Part shown: positions 1 to 8,186 of the stretch, one piece after another
How positions within the stretch are numbered: the first letter of the stretch is position 1
How the letters are laid out: every line of letters starts with the position of its first letter
NCBI GenBank assembly: GCA_019510305.1
Contig: JAEKKN010000034.1
Span: 1-64,000 of the forward strand
DNA length: 64,000 nucleotides
Source: Microbacterium sp.
GTDB lineage: Bacteria > Actinomycetota > Actinomycetes > Actinomycetales > Microbacteriaceae
Direction: 5' to 3'
Notes under the pieces: model-generated
Seen by the model: the letters and a program-made list of their open reading frames with translations, nothing else
The model's database searches: none
What the model was told of the DNA's origin: nothing
Position numbers and translations under genes: made by a program

Positions 1-1250
1 GAGTAGCCGTAGGCGGTGCCGCGGGCGGTGCCGTAGATGCGGAGGTAGCGGCCGGTGCCGGAGAGGTTGGTGAACTCGTCGGTCCCGCCGTTGCCTGCGG
101 CTTCGGTGGCGAGGGTGGTCCAGGTGGTGCCGTCGTTCGAGGTCTCGATGCGGTACTTGGAGGCGTAGGCGGCTTCCCATTTCAGGACGACCTTGTTCAC
201 GGTGGAGCCGGTGCCGAGGTCGATGCGCACCCACTGCGGGTCCACGCCCTCCACGCTCGACCACCGGGTGGTCGCGTTCCCGTCGACCGCCTTCGCGGCT
301 TCGAAGCCCGTGCCCTCGACCGTCGACGCCGTGACCGGCTTGTTCTTCGAGATCAACGTCGCCGTGCCGGGGTTCTGCGTCGGAGACGCCGTCGGCGTCG
401 GAGAAGACGTGGGGTTCGGGCCGCCGATCTCATCGAGCGGCCAGCGGGGCGTCGGGTTCGACGGGATGCTGAAGGCCTCGCCGTAGACCGACCAGTTCAA
501 CGGGGTGTCGAGGTTGAGGTTGCCCGCGCGGAGCCACACCCGCTGAGCCGTCTCGATGCGCGTGACGTCTTCGTGGGCCGCCTCCTTCTGCATCTCGATG
601 ACGCGAGCGTCGAGGAAGGCGTTGAGATACGTCGTCTCGTTGCCGCCCTCCGCCGGTGTCTTGGCCTTCTTCCTCGCCTCGGTGCGGATGTCCTGCATGC
701 CGTCGAAGCCGTGCACGACCGCAGCGTCGTAGTAGATGAACTGGCCCAGTGCGCCGATCTTGTCGCTGAGTCCGAGATCGACCGAGGGGTCGAAGTACCA
801 TTCGCGGGTCAGGTCGCGCTGCGCACGCTGGAACGCGGCTTTGGCGCCCTCCGCCTTCCACGCCGCCTCATACGCGGACCCGAGACCGGCGTGCGAGTCG
901 GTGCCGTCGACGCTGCGCAGCGCGGGGAGGTACTTCGCCAGCCCGTTGCTCGGGTACTTCTTCGTGTACCGCTCGACGAGCTCCAGCATGTCGCTCGTTC
1001 CCGAGGTGAACCCGATGATGCCGCCGGTGTAGCCGCGCCCGTCGTCGATGTCCTCGATGTAGTCGTACCGGTTGTACCAGTCGAGGACCGAGTTCTCGGC
1101 CGAGGTGACGATCTCCTGCGCGATCTCCCGCTTGACCGGGTCGCGCAGGCTGACGGTGGTGGCTGCCTGGGCTGAGGTGGCGATGAGGCCGCTGAGCGGT
1201 ATCACGATCGCAGCAGCCAGCAGAGCCAGCAATGGTCGACGTTGACGCAT
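1..1250 (-). CDS. GH46 chitosanase with C-terminal discoidin-like domain (3' end beyond window)
   Basis: Secreted endo-chitosanase that hydrolyses chitosan. Read on the minus strand from ATG at 1250, with a GGAGG ribosome site 5-6 nt upstream. Residues 1-29 form a signal peptide ending in AQA. Residues 31 to about 265 match glycoside hydrolase family 46 closely: the family's catalytic acid is Glu52 (in SAENS) and its partner is Asp70 (in DDGRGYTGG). A Pro/Thr/Ser linker follows, then an F5/8 type C (CBM32-like) sugar-binding domain whose end lies off the left edge. The gene is divergent from a ROK regulator. The family call is strong; the true C-terminus is not visible. Confidence 0.93.
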   Translation of the reverse strand, partial: MRQRRPLLALLAAAIVIPLSGLIATSAQAATTVSLRDPVKREIAQEIVTSAENSVLDWYNRYDYIEDIDDGRGYTGGIIGFTSGTSDMLELVERYTKKYPSNGLAKYLPALRSVDGTDSHAGLGSAYEAAWKAEGAKAAFQRAQRDLTREWYFDPSVDLGLSDKIGALGQFIYYDAAVVHGFDGMQDIRTEARKKAKTPAEGGNETTYLNAFLDARVIEMQKEAAHEDVTRIETAQRVWLRAGNLNLDTPLNWSVYGEAFSIPSNPTPRWPLDEIGGPNPTSSPTPTASPTQNPGTATLISKNKPVTASTVEGTGFEAAKAVDGNATTRWSSVEGVDPQWVRIDLGTGSTVNKVVLKWEAAYASKYRIETSNDGTTWTTLATEAAGNGGTDEFTNLSGTGRYLRIYGTARGTAYGY

Positions 1251-1274
1251 GATTCCTCCGTGAGGGTTGGGGGG

Positions 1275-1303
1275 GTAAAGAATGTTTAGGAAAGATTCTT
1301 TAC
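1275..1303. promoter_or_regulatory. Palindromic operator at chitosanase transcription start
   Basis: Perfect 9-bp inverted repeat, GTAAAGAAT (1275-1283) and ATTCTTTAC (1295-1303), spaced by 11 bp. It starts 6 bp downstream of the -10 box, a typical repressor position. Palindromes in front of actinomycete chitosanase genes bound by ROK-family repressors (CsnR of Streptomyces) are known, so the adjacent ROK protein is the natural candidate. That link is inference. Confidence 0.6.
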
Positions 1304-1308
1304 GAAGA

Positions 1309-1337
1309 GTTATACCGGAGGAACGTTCGTCACGCAA
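1309..1337 (-). promoter_or_regulatory. Predicted chitosanase promoter
   Basis: Minus-strand -35 TTGCGT (1332-1337) and -10 TATAAC (1309-1314) are separated by exactly 17 bp. The predicted transcription start near 1302 falls inside the palindrome at 1275-1303. Confidence 0.6.
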
Positions 1338-1425
1338 TGGGCGGATGGCGCGGTTCTCCTGCCGTTCATCTGCGCTGCAGGTCTGTAGCATGCGGAGTAC
1401 CCGACCATGAGACATCGAGGACATC

Positions 1426-2634
1426 GTGCCCACTCCCCCGACCGGAACCAGCGTCGTCCGAGCCATCAACGCCCGTGCCGCCCTGCGGCTGCTTCTCGAC
1501 CGCGGTCCCTTGAGCCGTCCCGAGATCGCGGCCCTGCTCGCGGTGTCGAAGCCCACGGCCTCGCACCTGCTGACACAGCTCCGCGAGAGCGGCCTCGTCA
1601 AAAGCGACGGCAATCGCGACGGGGCCGTCGGACGCGCGGCCGAACTGTTCAGCGCGAACGAGACCGCGGCGTACGCCGCCGCCATGGATGTCACTCCGGA
1701 GCGCACGGAGGCCGTCGTGATCGACTTCGCGGGCTCGGTGATCGGCGCTTTCTCCCTCGACACGCAGGACGGTGTCGAGGTCGACCCCGCCGCGCAGGTG
1801 CAGCGCGCCTTGACCGGCGCGTGCGCGGATGCCGGCATCGCCGCAACCGCTGTCCGCAGAGTCGTCATCGGCATCCAGGGCGCGATCGATCCGACATCCG
1901 ACCGCCTGCGCTTCGCCGCGCATCTGCCCGGTTGGCAGCGGCCGGGACTCACCGTCGCCCTGCAGGACAGCGTCGGCGCTCCCGTCGACATCGAGAACGA
2001 TGTGAACCTCGTCGCGATCGCCGAACGTGCGCACGGTGTCGCGACCCGCGACGACAGCTTCGTCGAACTGTGGGTGTCGGACGGCATCGGCATGGGGCTG
2101 ATGTTCGGAGGACGCGTTCATCGCGGCCTCACGGGCGGGGCCGGCGAGATCGCCGAGCTGCCGGTGCCCGGCGCGCCCGTGCCGCAGGAGACGAACGAGT
2201 TCGGGGCGAGCGGCATGCAGGCGCTCGCCGGCGCACCTGCGCTCGGCCGCGTGCTGGCCGAGCACGGGTTCTCGGCCGACACTGCGGTCCAGGCCATGAC
2301 AGAGGCGGTCGCCGCCGGCGGCGACGGCGCAGCATCCGCCCTCGACGAGATCGCCTCACGGCTGGCCCTCGGCCTCTCGGCCGTCGTCGCGATCGTGGAT
2401 CCCGATCTCATCGTGCTCGCCGGCGACATCGCGCTGGCCGGCGGCGAGCGGCTGCGCAGCCTGGTGCAGCATCACCTGCACGCGACCGTCGTCGCCCGCC
2501 CTCCGGTGCTGCTGTCGAGCCTGGACGGCAACCCGGTGCTCGACGGCGCACTGCGGCTCGCGCTCGAGCGCGTGCAGGACGAGGTTCTCGACACCGTCAG
2601 CGGCGGCCAGTCGAAGCCGGCAGGCGACGACTGA
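1426..2634 (+). CDS. ROK family transcriptional regulator
   Basis: A 402-residue protein starting at GTG. Residues about 10-65 form a winged helix-turn-helix (LSRPEIAALLAVSKPTASHL). The rest is a ROK sugar-kinase-like fold, with conserved stretches such as IENDVNLVAIAER and a glycine-rich GLTGGAGEIAELP. The zinc-binding CxCGxxGC motif usual in ROK proteins is absent, so ligand sensing may differ. It is divergent from the chitosanase and convergent with malG. Its likely target is the chitosanase palindrome. The LacI-type operators before malE do not look like its site. Confidence 0.88.
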   Translation: MPTPPTGTSVVRAINARAALRLLLDRGPLSRPEIAALLAVSKPTASHLLTQLRESGLVKSDGNRDGAVGRAAELFSANETAAYAAAMDVTPERTEAVVIDFAGSVIGAFSLDTQDGVEVDPAAQVQRALTGACADAGIAATAVRRVVIGIQGAIDPTSDRLRFAAHLPGWQRPGLTVALQDSVGAPVDIENDVNLVAIAERAHGVATRDDSFVELWVSDGIGMGLMFGGRVHRGLTGGAGEIAELPVPGAPVPQETNEFGASGMQALAGAPALGRVLAEHGFSADTAVQAMTEAVAAGGDGAASALDEIASRLALGLSAVVAIVDPDLIVLAGDIALAGGERLRSLVQHHLHATVVARPPVLLSSLDGNPVLDGALRLALERVQDEVLDTVSGGQSKPAGDD

Positions 2635-2649
2635 CCGCGATCGCGGAGA

Positions 2650-3558
2650 TCAGCCCTTGGTCGCGCCGGCGGTCAGCCCGCCGACGATGTACTTCTGCAG
2701 GAACAGGAACAAGATCATGACCGGGACGGCCGCCATCACCGCGCCGGCCGAGAACGCCGACCAGTCCGCGTAACGCGGGTTCGCGACGAGCTTCGTGAGC
2801 CCGACCACAAGGGTCTGCTTGTCGACGTCGACGAGCATGATGCTCGCGATCACGTACTCGTTCACGGTTCCGATGAACGACAGCAGCGCCACGACCGCCA
2901 GGATCGGAGCGACCAGCGGCAGGATCATCGTGAAGAAGATGCGCGCGTGACCCGCACCGTCGATGCGCGCCGCCTCGTCGAGCTCGATCGGCAGCGTGTT
3001 GAAGAAGCCGTACATCAGGTAGGTGTTCACGCCCAGCGCTCCACCGAGGTACACGAGGATGAGGCCGGTGTGCGTGTTCAGGCCGATGGCCGGGAACCAG
3101 TCGCCCAGCGTGGTCATGAGCAGGAAGATCGCCACGACCGCGAGCAGCTGCGGGAACATCTGCACGACGACGATCGTCACGAGTCCGACACGACGGCCCG
3201 TGAACCGCATGCGCGAGAACGCGTACGCGGCAAGCGCGCCGATGAACACGGTCGACGCACCCGTGATCACCGCGATCAGGAGCGTGTTCAGGAACCACAG
3301 GCCGTAGGGGTTCTGCGGGTCGCTGAGGATGCGCACGTAGCTGTCGATGCCGATGGCCGAGAACAGCTGGTTCGACCCGGTCAACGTGCCCCGCGGGTTC
3401 AGCGAGGCCGACAGCACGTACAGCAGGGGGAACAGCGCGAACGCGCTGACCACGATGGCGACGAGGTGACGCCATCCGGTGTCGGCGAACCACTGTCCGA
3501 AACTGCGCTTGCGCGGAGCGAGGAGCTGCTCGTTCGTGACGGTGCGGGCGGTGCTCAT
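2650..3558 (-). CDS. malG: Maltose-type ABC transporter permease (MalG-like)
   Basis: A 302-residue inner-membrane permease of the carbohydrate uptake-1 family. It has six predicted membrane helices, starting after a short cytoplasmic N-terminus, and an EAA loop near residue 200 (ELDEAARIDGAGHARIFF) that contacts the ATPase. The start at 3558 overlaps the malF stop by one base (TGATG), implying translational coupling. No ATP-binding subunit is encoded nearby. Actinobacterial sugar importers commonly use a shared MsiK-type ATPase encoded elsewhere. Confidence 0.88.
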   Translation of the reverse strand: MSTARTVTNEQLLAPRKRSFGQWFADTGWRHLVAIVVSAFALFPLLYVLSASLNPRGTLTGSNQLFSAIGIDSYVRILSDPQNPYGLWFLNTLLIAVITGASTVFIGALAAYAFSRMRFTGRRVGLVTIVVVQMFPQLLAVVAIFLLMTTLGDWFPAIGLNTHTGLILVYLGGALGVNTYLMYGFFNTLPIELDEAARIDGAGHARIFFTMILPLVAPILAVVALLSFIGTVNEYVIASIMLVDVDKQTLVVGLTKLVANPRYADWSAFSAGAVMAAVPVMILFLFLQKYIVGGLTAGATKG

Positions 3559-5162
3559 CAGTTCAGCTCCTCGAGTGCCTTGGTCTTGCGGAAGCTGATG
3601 ATCGAGATCGTCGCCACCACGATGAAGATCAGGATGGTGAAGGCGGAGGCCAGACCGTAATCGCGGTTCTGGCCGGTGAAGGCCACCTTGTAGACCATCG
3701 AGATGAGGATGTCGGTGTGCCCGACCGGGATGTTCACGTCGTCGAAACGGGGTCCGCCGTTGGTGAGCATGTAGATCAGGTTGAAGTTGTTGAAGTTGAA
3801 CGCGAACGACGAGATCAGCAGAGGCGCGACCGTCACCAGCAACAGCGGCAGCTTGATGCGGCGGAAGATCTGCCACGGGTTCGCGCCGTCCATGACGGCC
3901 GCCTCGTTGACCTCGGAGGGGATGCCCTGCAGCGCGCCCATGCACACGAGGAACATGTAGGGGAAGCCGAGCCACAGGTTCACGATCAGCACCGACACCT
4001 TCGCGAGCGTCGGATCCGTGAGCCACGGGATCTCGGCGCCGCCGAAGATCACCTGGTTGATGAACCCGAAGCTTTCGTTCATCATGCCGGCCCAGACGAG
4101 GGCGGAGAGGAAGGCGGGGAACGCGTAGGGCAGGATCAGGATGATCCGGTAGCCGTTGCGGAACCGCATCCTCGTGTTGTTGAAGACCAGGGCGAGCAGC
4201 AGGCCGAGGAAGAAGGTGGAGGCCACGGAGACGAGGGCGAACACGAACGTCCAGATCGTCACGGAGATCAGCGGGCCGCGGATGGACTCGTCGCTGACCG
4301 CGCGCACGAAGTTGTCGAAGCCGACCGTCGTCTGCCAGCCGGGCAGCAGCTGCTCGCCGTCGTCGGCGGTGAAGGCCCCGGTGCCGAGATCCGAGTACAC
4401 GGTGCCCGTGTCGGAGTCGGTGATGGTGTCGGCATCCGCGTCGTACTCGAGCGTCGAGATGTACAGGTACCCCTTCTGACCGTCAGGGGCGCGAAGGCTG
4501 CCGTCGTTGGGGTCGTCGCTGAAGGGCACCGACAGCTTCTCGAGCTCGGCCGACAGCGTGAACACCTTGGCGAGCGGAAGCGTGGTCCATCCATCGGTGG
4601 CGACCGCCTGACCGCCCTCGAAGTCGGCGTCGACCTCCTGCAGAGGCTGTTCCGCGGTGCCGAGCAGGGCGTCACCGGAGTCGGGGTCGGTGACGAGAAG
4701 GCCGTAGGTGCCGAACTGCTCGACGACGGTCACGGGGTATGTCGGCGAGTCCTCGACGCGCTCCTGTGCAGACGCGAGCAGCGAGGAGATCGCCTGATCC
4801 TTGGTGCCGTTGTGTCCGGTGCCGTAGTTGGTGAAGCCGATGTACCCCGTGTAGAGCAGGGTGAACACCTGGAAGATCACGAGGAAGATGATGCCGGGCG
4901 TGAGGTACTTCGCCGGGATCATCTTGCGGGAGAAGTAGATCCAGTTGACGAGCACGGCGACCACGACGACGACGCCGAGGATCAGCCACTCCTGATGCGT
5001 GAAGAGCACGTACGCCGCGTACAGTGCGATCGCGTCGACGACGGCGAGCAACAGGATCTTCAGCAGAGTCCAGCCGATCGGCGCGGATGCCGCTTCGGCG
5101 ATCTTCGCGGCCTGACGCTGGCGCTTGGTCGGAGGAGCCGTGGGCTCGGCGGTGTCTGTCAT
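3558..5162 (-). CDS. malF: Maltose-type ABC transporter permease (MalF-like, with large extracytoplasmic loop)
   Basis: A 534-residue permease partner of the downstream MalG-like protein. Three helices lie at about residues 30-110, then comes a long acidic extracytoplasmic segment of about 180 residues (roughly 113-295). This resembles the P2 loop of MalF, which touches the binding protein. The remaining helices follow, with an EAA motif (EVNEAAVMDGANPWQIF). The loop and length separate MalF from shorter sugar permeases. It lies 70 nt downstream of malE, behind a hairpin. Confidence 0.88.
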   Translation of the reverse strand: MTDTAEPTAPPTKRQRQAAKIAEAASAPIGWTLLKILLLAVVDAIALYAAYVLFTHQEWLILGVVVVVAVLVNWIYFSRKMIPAKYLTPGIIFLVIFQVFTLLYTGYIGFTNYGTGHNGTKDQAISSLLASAQERVEDSPTYPVTVVEQFGTYGLLVTDPDSGDALLGTAEQPLQEVDADFEGGQAVATDGWTTLPLAKVFTLSAELEKLSVPFSDDPNDGSLRAPDGQKGYLYISTLEYDADADTITDSDTGTVYSDLGTGAFTADDGEQLLPGWQTTVGFDNFVRAVSDESIRGPLISVTIWTFVFALVSVASTFFLGLLLALVFNNTRMRFRNGYRIILILPYAFPAFLSALVWAGMMNESFGFINQVIFGGAEIPWLTDPTLAKVSVLIVNLWLGFPYMFLVCMGALQGIPSEVNEAAVMDGANPWQIFRRIKLPLLLVTVAPLLISSFAFNFNNFNLIYMLTNGGPRFDDVNIPVGHTDILISMVYKVAFTGQNRDYGLASAFTILIFIVVATISIISFRKTKALEELN

Positions 5163-5180
5163 CTCGTCCCCGTCGTGGAG

Positions 5181-5214
5181 CTGCCGGGGCGGACGGCTGC
5201 GTCCGCCCCGGCAG
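5181..5214. terminator. Intra-operon hairpin between malE and malF
   Basis: A perfect 15-bp GC-rich stem (5181-5195 with 5200-5214) closed by a 4-nt GCTG loop, without a T tract. Placed directly after malE, it probably protects the malE transcript or partly attenuates read-through, so that binding protein exceeds permease. Role inferred from position. Confidence 0.6.
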
Positions 5215-5232
5215 GATGGTGCTGGTGGTGTC

Positions 5233-6447
5233 TTACTTGATGGCCGCGGTCACGTCGTCGACGAGCTTCTGCCACGTCGTCTTCGGGTCCGCACCGTTGA
5301 TGATCGCAGCCTCGGCCACGCCCCAGAACTGCCACACCGAGCCCATGGCCGGGATGGCCGGCATCGGGACGGCGTCGGCGCCGACGGCCTGGAAGCCGGC
5401 GATGATCGGGTCGGAGGCAGCCTCGTCTGCAGCAGCCGTGAGTGCGGGCAGGACGTTGCCGGCCTTGAACAGCTCGAGCTGGACGTCCTTCGTGCCGATG
5501 TAGTTCACCAGGAAGTCGTTCGCAGCGACCTTGTTCTTGGACTCGGCGCTGACGAAGAAGCCCTTGACGCCGGCGAACGGCGACGCGGTCTCACCGGTGG
5601 GGCTGGGGACGGGGTCGATCGCCACGTTGATGCCCGCGTCGACTGCGGCGCCGACGTTCCACGGACCGGTCAGCCAGAAGGCCGCCGTGCCGTCGAGGAA
5701 CTGCTGCTTGGCGATCTCGCCGTCGACGTCGGTGTTCAGGTTTCCGGTGCCGTTCTTGCCTTGGGCGGCGAGCCAGTCGGCGAAGGCGAAGCCGCCCTCG
5801 CTGCCGAGCTGCAGGTCAGCCGAGTCGTAGCTGCCCGAGTCGTCGGTGCCGAAGACGGGGGCGCCGAATGCGGTCTGGAACGGATACAGGTGGTACGGGT
5901 TGCCCTCTGCGCCCTGTTCGACGACGAACTTGCCCTTGGAGATCATGTCGTCGAAGCTCGTGGCGGCCGCCGGAACGAGGTCGGCGTTGCGCAGCACGGC
6001 GATGTTCTCGACCGCGTAAGGAAGCATGTAGACGGTGCCGTCGTAGGTCGCGGCCTGGAGCGCGACCGGGAGGTAGTCGGACGCCGAGTCGCCGAGTTCG
6101 AGAGGCGCGACGACGCCGTTGGTGGACAGCTCGCCCAGCCAGTCGTGCGCGCCCATGACGATGTCGGGGCCCTTGCCGGTCGGGACCTGCTGGATGAAGT
6201 CGTCCTTCATGTCGTCGACGGACTTGCCGACGAGTTCGACCTTCACACCGGTCTTCTCCTCGTAGGAGTCAGCGGCGCCCTGCAGCGCGTCGACGCGCTC
6301 GGAGTCGACCCAGACGGTCAGGGCGCTGGCGGCGTCGTCGCCCTTCGAGTCGTCGTCGCTGCTCCCGGTGGAGCAGCCGGCGAGCGTCAGAGTCGAAACC
6401 ATGGCGATCGCGCCGAAGGCGGCGATGCCCCTCTTGTTCACCTTCAT
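5233..6447 (-). CDS. malE: Maltose/maltodextrin-type substrate-binding lipoprotein
   Basis: A 404-residue extracellular binding protein. The N-terminal signal ends in a lipobox LTLAGC (Cys25), followed by an acidic/Ser linker and a family 1 sugar-binding fold. Typical motifs include KGPDIVMGAHDWLGEL near residues 90-105 and a tryptophan-rich C-terminal part (SVWQFWG). It is first in the malEFG operon. The sugar cannot be read from sequence; maltodextrin is inferred from the MalF loop and MalE similarity. Confidence 0.88.
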   Translation of the reverse strand: MKVNKRGIAAFGAIAMVSTLTLAGCSTGSSDDDSKGDDAASALTVWVDSERVDALQGAADSYEEKTGVKVELVGKSVDDMKDDFIQQVPTGKGPDIVMGAHDWLGELSTNGVVAPLELGDSASDYLPVALQAATYDGTVYMLPYAVENIAVLRNADLVPAAATSFDDMISKGKFVVEQGAEGNPYHLYPFQTAFGAPVFGTDDSGSYDSADLQLGSEGGFAFADWLAAQGKNGTGNLNTDVDGEIAKQQFLDGTAAFWLTGPWNVGAAVDAGINVAIDPVPSPTGETASPFAGVKGFFVSAESKNKVAANDFLVNYIGTKDVQLELFKAGNVLPALTAAADEAASDPIIAGFQAVGADAVPMPAIPAMGSVWQFWGVAEAAIINGADPKTTWQKLVDDVTAAIK

Positions 6448-6484
6448 TGGTGTGAGCCTCTCTCAGTGCGTGTGGCCTGCAGGA

Positions 6485-6500
6485 CTGCAAGCGCTTACAG
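6485..6500. promoter_or_regulatory. LacI-family operator, promoter-proximal
   Basis: Near-perfect 16-bp palindrome with central core AAGCGCTT (6489-6496); 14 of 16 positions are symmetric. A central CG step is typical of LacI-family operators. No LacI gene lies in the window. Confidence 0.65.
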
Positions 6501-6528
6501 TATGCACCGACATCAGCCTGATGCGCAA
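6499..6528 (-). promoter_or_regulatory. Predicted malE promoter
   Basis: Minus-strand -35 TTGCGC (6523-6528) and -10 CATACT (6499-6504) with 18-bp spacing. The -10 box abuts the promoter-proximal LacI-type operator. Confidence 0.45.
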
Positions 6529-6582
6529 TGGAAGTCCGTGTCGATACCAGACTGTGACCGCATGCGAGTACATGCAACAAGG

Positions 6583-6596
6583 TGAAAGCGCTTCCA
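6583..6596. promoter_or_regulatory. LacI-family operator, distal
   Basis: A second AAGCGCTT-centred palindrome (core 6586-6593; 12 of 14 positions symmetric), 97 bp from the first. It lies upstream of the malE promoter and close to the yajQ promoter on the other strand. Two sites permit repression by looping. Confidence 0.6.
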
Positions 6597-6622
6597 AGAC
6601 TGCGCGGAAATGGGCGGGTCGC

Positions 6623-6628
6623 TAGACT
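6623..6628 (+). promoter_or_regulatory. -10 box for leaderless yajQ
   Basis: TAGACT ends 6 nt before the ATG at 6635 and no ribosome site precedes the start, so the mRNA probably begins at or next to the start codon. Confidence 0.5.
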
Positions 6629-6634
6629 TTTGCC

Positions 6635-7123
6635 ATGGCTGACAGTTCCTTTGACATCGTCTCGAAAGTGGATCGCCAAGAGGCAGAGAACGCCCTGAAT
6701 CAGGCCCACAAGGAGATCGAGCAGCGCTACGACTTCAAGGGCACCGGTGCGTCGATCGCGTGGAGCGGCGAGCAGGTGCTGATCATCGCGAACACCGAGG
6801 AGCGCGCGAAGGCGGTGCTCGACGTGTTCCAGTCGAAGCTCATCAAGCGCGGCATCTCCCTGAAGAGCCTCGACTCGGGCGAGCCCTTCGCCAGCGGCAA
6901 GGAGTTCCGCATCGTCTCGAGCCTCAAGGACGGCATCTCCTCCGAAAACGCGAAGAAGATCGGCAAGCTCATCCGCGACGAGGGCCCCAAAGGCGTGAAG
7001 AGCCAGATCCAGGGCGACGAGCTGCGCGTGCAGTCCAAGAGCCGCGACGACCTGCAGGCGGTGATCGCATTGCTGAAGGGCAGCGATCTCGACATCGATC
7101 TGCAGTTCATCAACTACCGCTGA
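6635..7123 (+). CDS. yajQ: YajQ family nucleotide-binding protein
   Basis: A 162-residue protein, full length for the UPF0234/YajQ family. It has two ferredoxin-like subdomains, the N-terminal motif [17 protein letters not shown] and the C-terminal [10 protein letters not shown]. Family members bind nucleotides; some (XC_3703) bind cyclic di-GMP and act with transcription factors, a role not tested in actinobacteria as far as I know. Transcribed alone, with its own -10 box and a strong terminator. Confidence 0.95.
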   Translation: MADSSFDIVSKVDRQEAENALNQAHKEIEQRYDFKGTGASIAWSGEQVLIIANTEERAKAVLDVFQSKLIKRGISLKSLDSGEPFASGKEFRIVSSLKDGISSENAKKIGKLIRDEGPKGVKSQIQGDELRVQSKSRDDLQAVIALLKGSDLDIDLQFINYR

Positions 7124-7144
7124 GGCGGGCTCGATCGGCAGGGA

Positions 7145-7196
7145 AACCGGCCGGATGCCGCGAGAACAGTCCGCGGCATCCGGCCGGTTCTCGTTT
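7145..7196 (+). terminator. Rho-independent terminator after yajQ
   Basis: A perfect 18-bp stem (7145-7162 with 7172-7189), loop of 9 nt, followed by CTCGTTTT. Confidence 0.85.
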
Positions 7197-7200
7197 TCCC

Positions 7201-7553
7201 CACCCGCGATCGCATACTGATATACGGGTTTAGTTCGGAAAGACTGGGTACGTCGCATCCGGAGCGACAGACGATGTGTCTCGTGCATGATGCGCTGTCG
7301 GCTCAGCGCTGCGATCTCTGATCGCGGTTCACGCCTTGTGGGGACCGGGCCGGCTGACAGCTCCGTGCAATGCATCGACCATGGTCGGCGGGCGCCCCCT
7401 ACGCTCGCCGACCACGGAAACATTTATTACGAACCATCTGGGAAATCCCCTGCCGCAGGACTCGTGTTGGCAATGCAGCGCACTTCGTGATGTAGTTGCC
7501 ATCCGGGCGATTCATGGGGAACCCGGATATGGACATGCAACTGGGGGCGATCC
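7201..7553. other. Intergenic region before the GntR gene
   Basis: About 350 bp without a convincing gene. Its base composition is somewhat lower in GC than its surroundings. A weak promoter pair, TTGGCA (7475-7480) and TGTAGT (7499-7504) with 18-bp spacing, points toward the GntR gene. I see no conserved RNA structure. Confidence 0.35.
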
Positions 7554-8186
7554 ATGAATAGAAGAGGACTGGGGTCCGGGCGCGGCGAGACGAAGCAGCT
7601 GCTCGCCGAGGAGGTCTTCGCGCATATCGCGTCGCAGATCGTCGACGGCACACTCGCGCCTGGGCAGCGCATCCGCGACGTCGAAGTGGCGGACGAGCTG
7701 CACGTGTCGAGGACGCCGGTCCGCGAGGCGCTGCAGCGCCTGGAGCGCCTGGGCATGGTGACGATGTACCCGAGCCGGTACACCGAGGTCACGGCGGTCA
7801 CACCCGAGGTCGTCGCGCAGACGCTGGAGTTCGCCGGCTACCAGGCGGGAGTGACCACGCGTATGGGACTTGCCAGGGTCGACGATGCTGAGCGCGTGCA
7901 TCTCGCCGGACTCGTGGAGGAGATGTACGCGGCGCAGGGCGGAAGCGACATCTCCCGCACTCGTTGGGCGGTGTTCTCTTATCTCAGTGATCGCTGCGAC
8001 AATGCGCAGCAGCGATCCCTGATCCAGGACGCCGGCATCACCCTGTTCCGCAATCTGCGGGACTGGGATGTCCCGGAGGACGACCGGCAGCGGATGCAGC
8101 AGATCTATCGCGACTTCCGCGACGCCGTTCTCGACGGCGATGGCGACCGGGCCGAGCTTCTCGCCCGCGCGATGCACTACGTCTGA
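7554..8186 (+). CDS. GntR family transcriptional regulator
   Basis: A 210-residue regulator. The N-terminal winged helix (about 15-80) contains the GntR signature LHVSRTPVREALQRLERLG, followed by an all-helical ligand-binding domain of FCD type. A GGGGG ribosome site precedes the ATG at 7554. The gene converges on an alpha/beta hydrolase whose intact frame would overlap its end by about 10 nt. The hydrolase reading frame as written runs antisense through this whole gene, but the regulator's motifs show that it is the real coding strand here. Effector unknown. Confidence 0.88.
   Translation: MNRRGLGSGRGETKQLLAEEVFAHIASQIVDGTLAPGQRIRDVEVADELHVSRTPVREALQRLERLGMVTMYPSRYTEVTAVTPEVVAQTLEFAGYQAGVTTRMGLARVDDAERVHLAGLVEEMYAAQGGSDISRTRWAVFSYLSDRCDNAQQRSLIQDAGITLFRNLRDWDVPEDDRQRMQQIYRDFRDAVLDGDGDRAELLARAMHYV

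Noticed and set aside
6485..6596. The AAGCGCTT palindromes as binding sites of the ROK protein
   Set aside because: They are typical LacI-family sites and unlike the palindrome at the chitosanase promoter, which is the better ROK candidate.
7512..8176. A C-terminal extension of the alpha/beta hydrolase
   Set aside because: This stretch is antisense to a GntR gene with clear motifs, and the translated extension has no conserved look; a frameshift explains it better.
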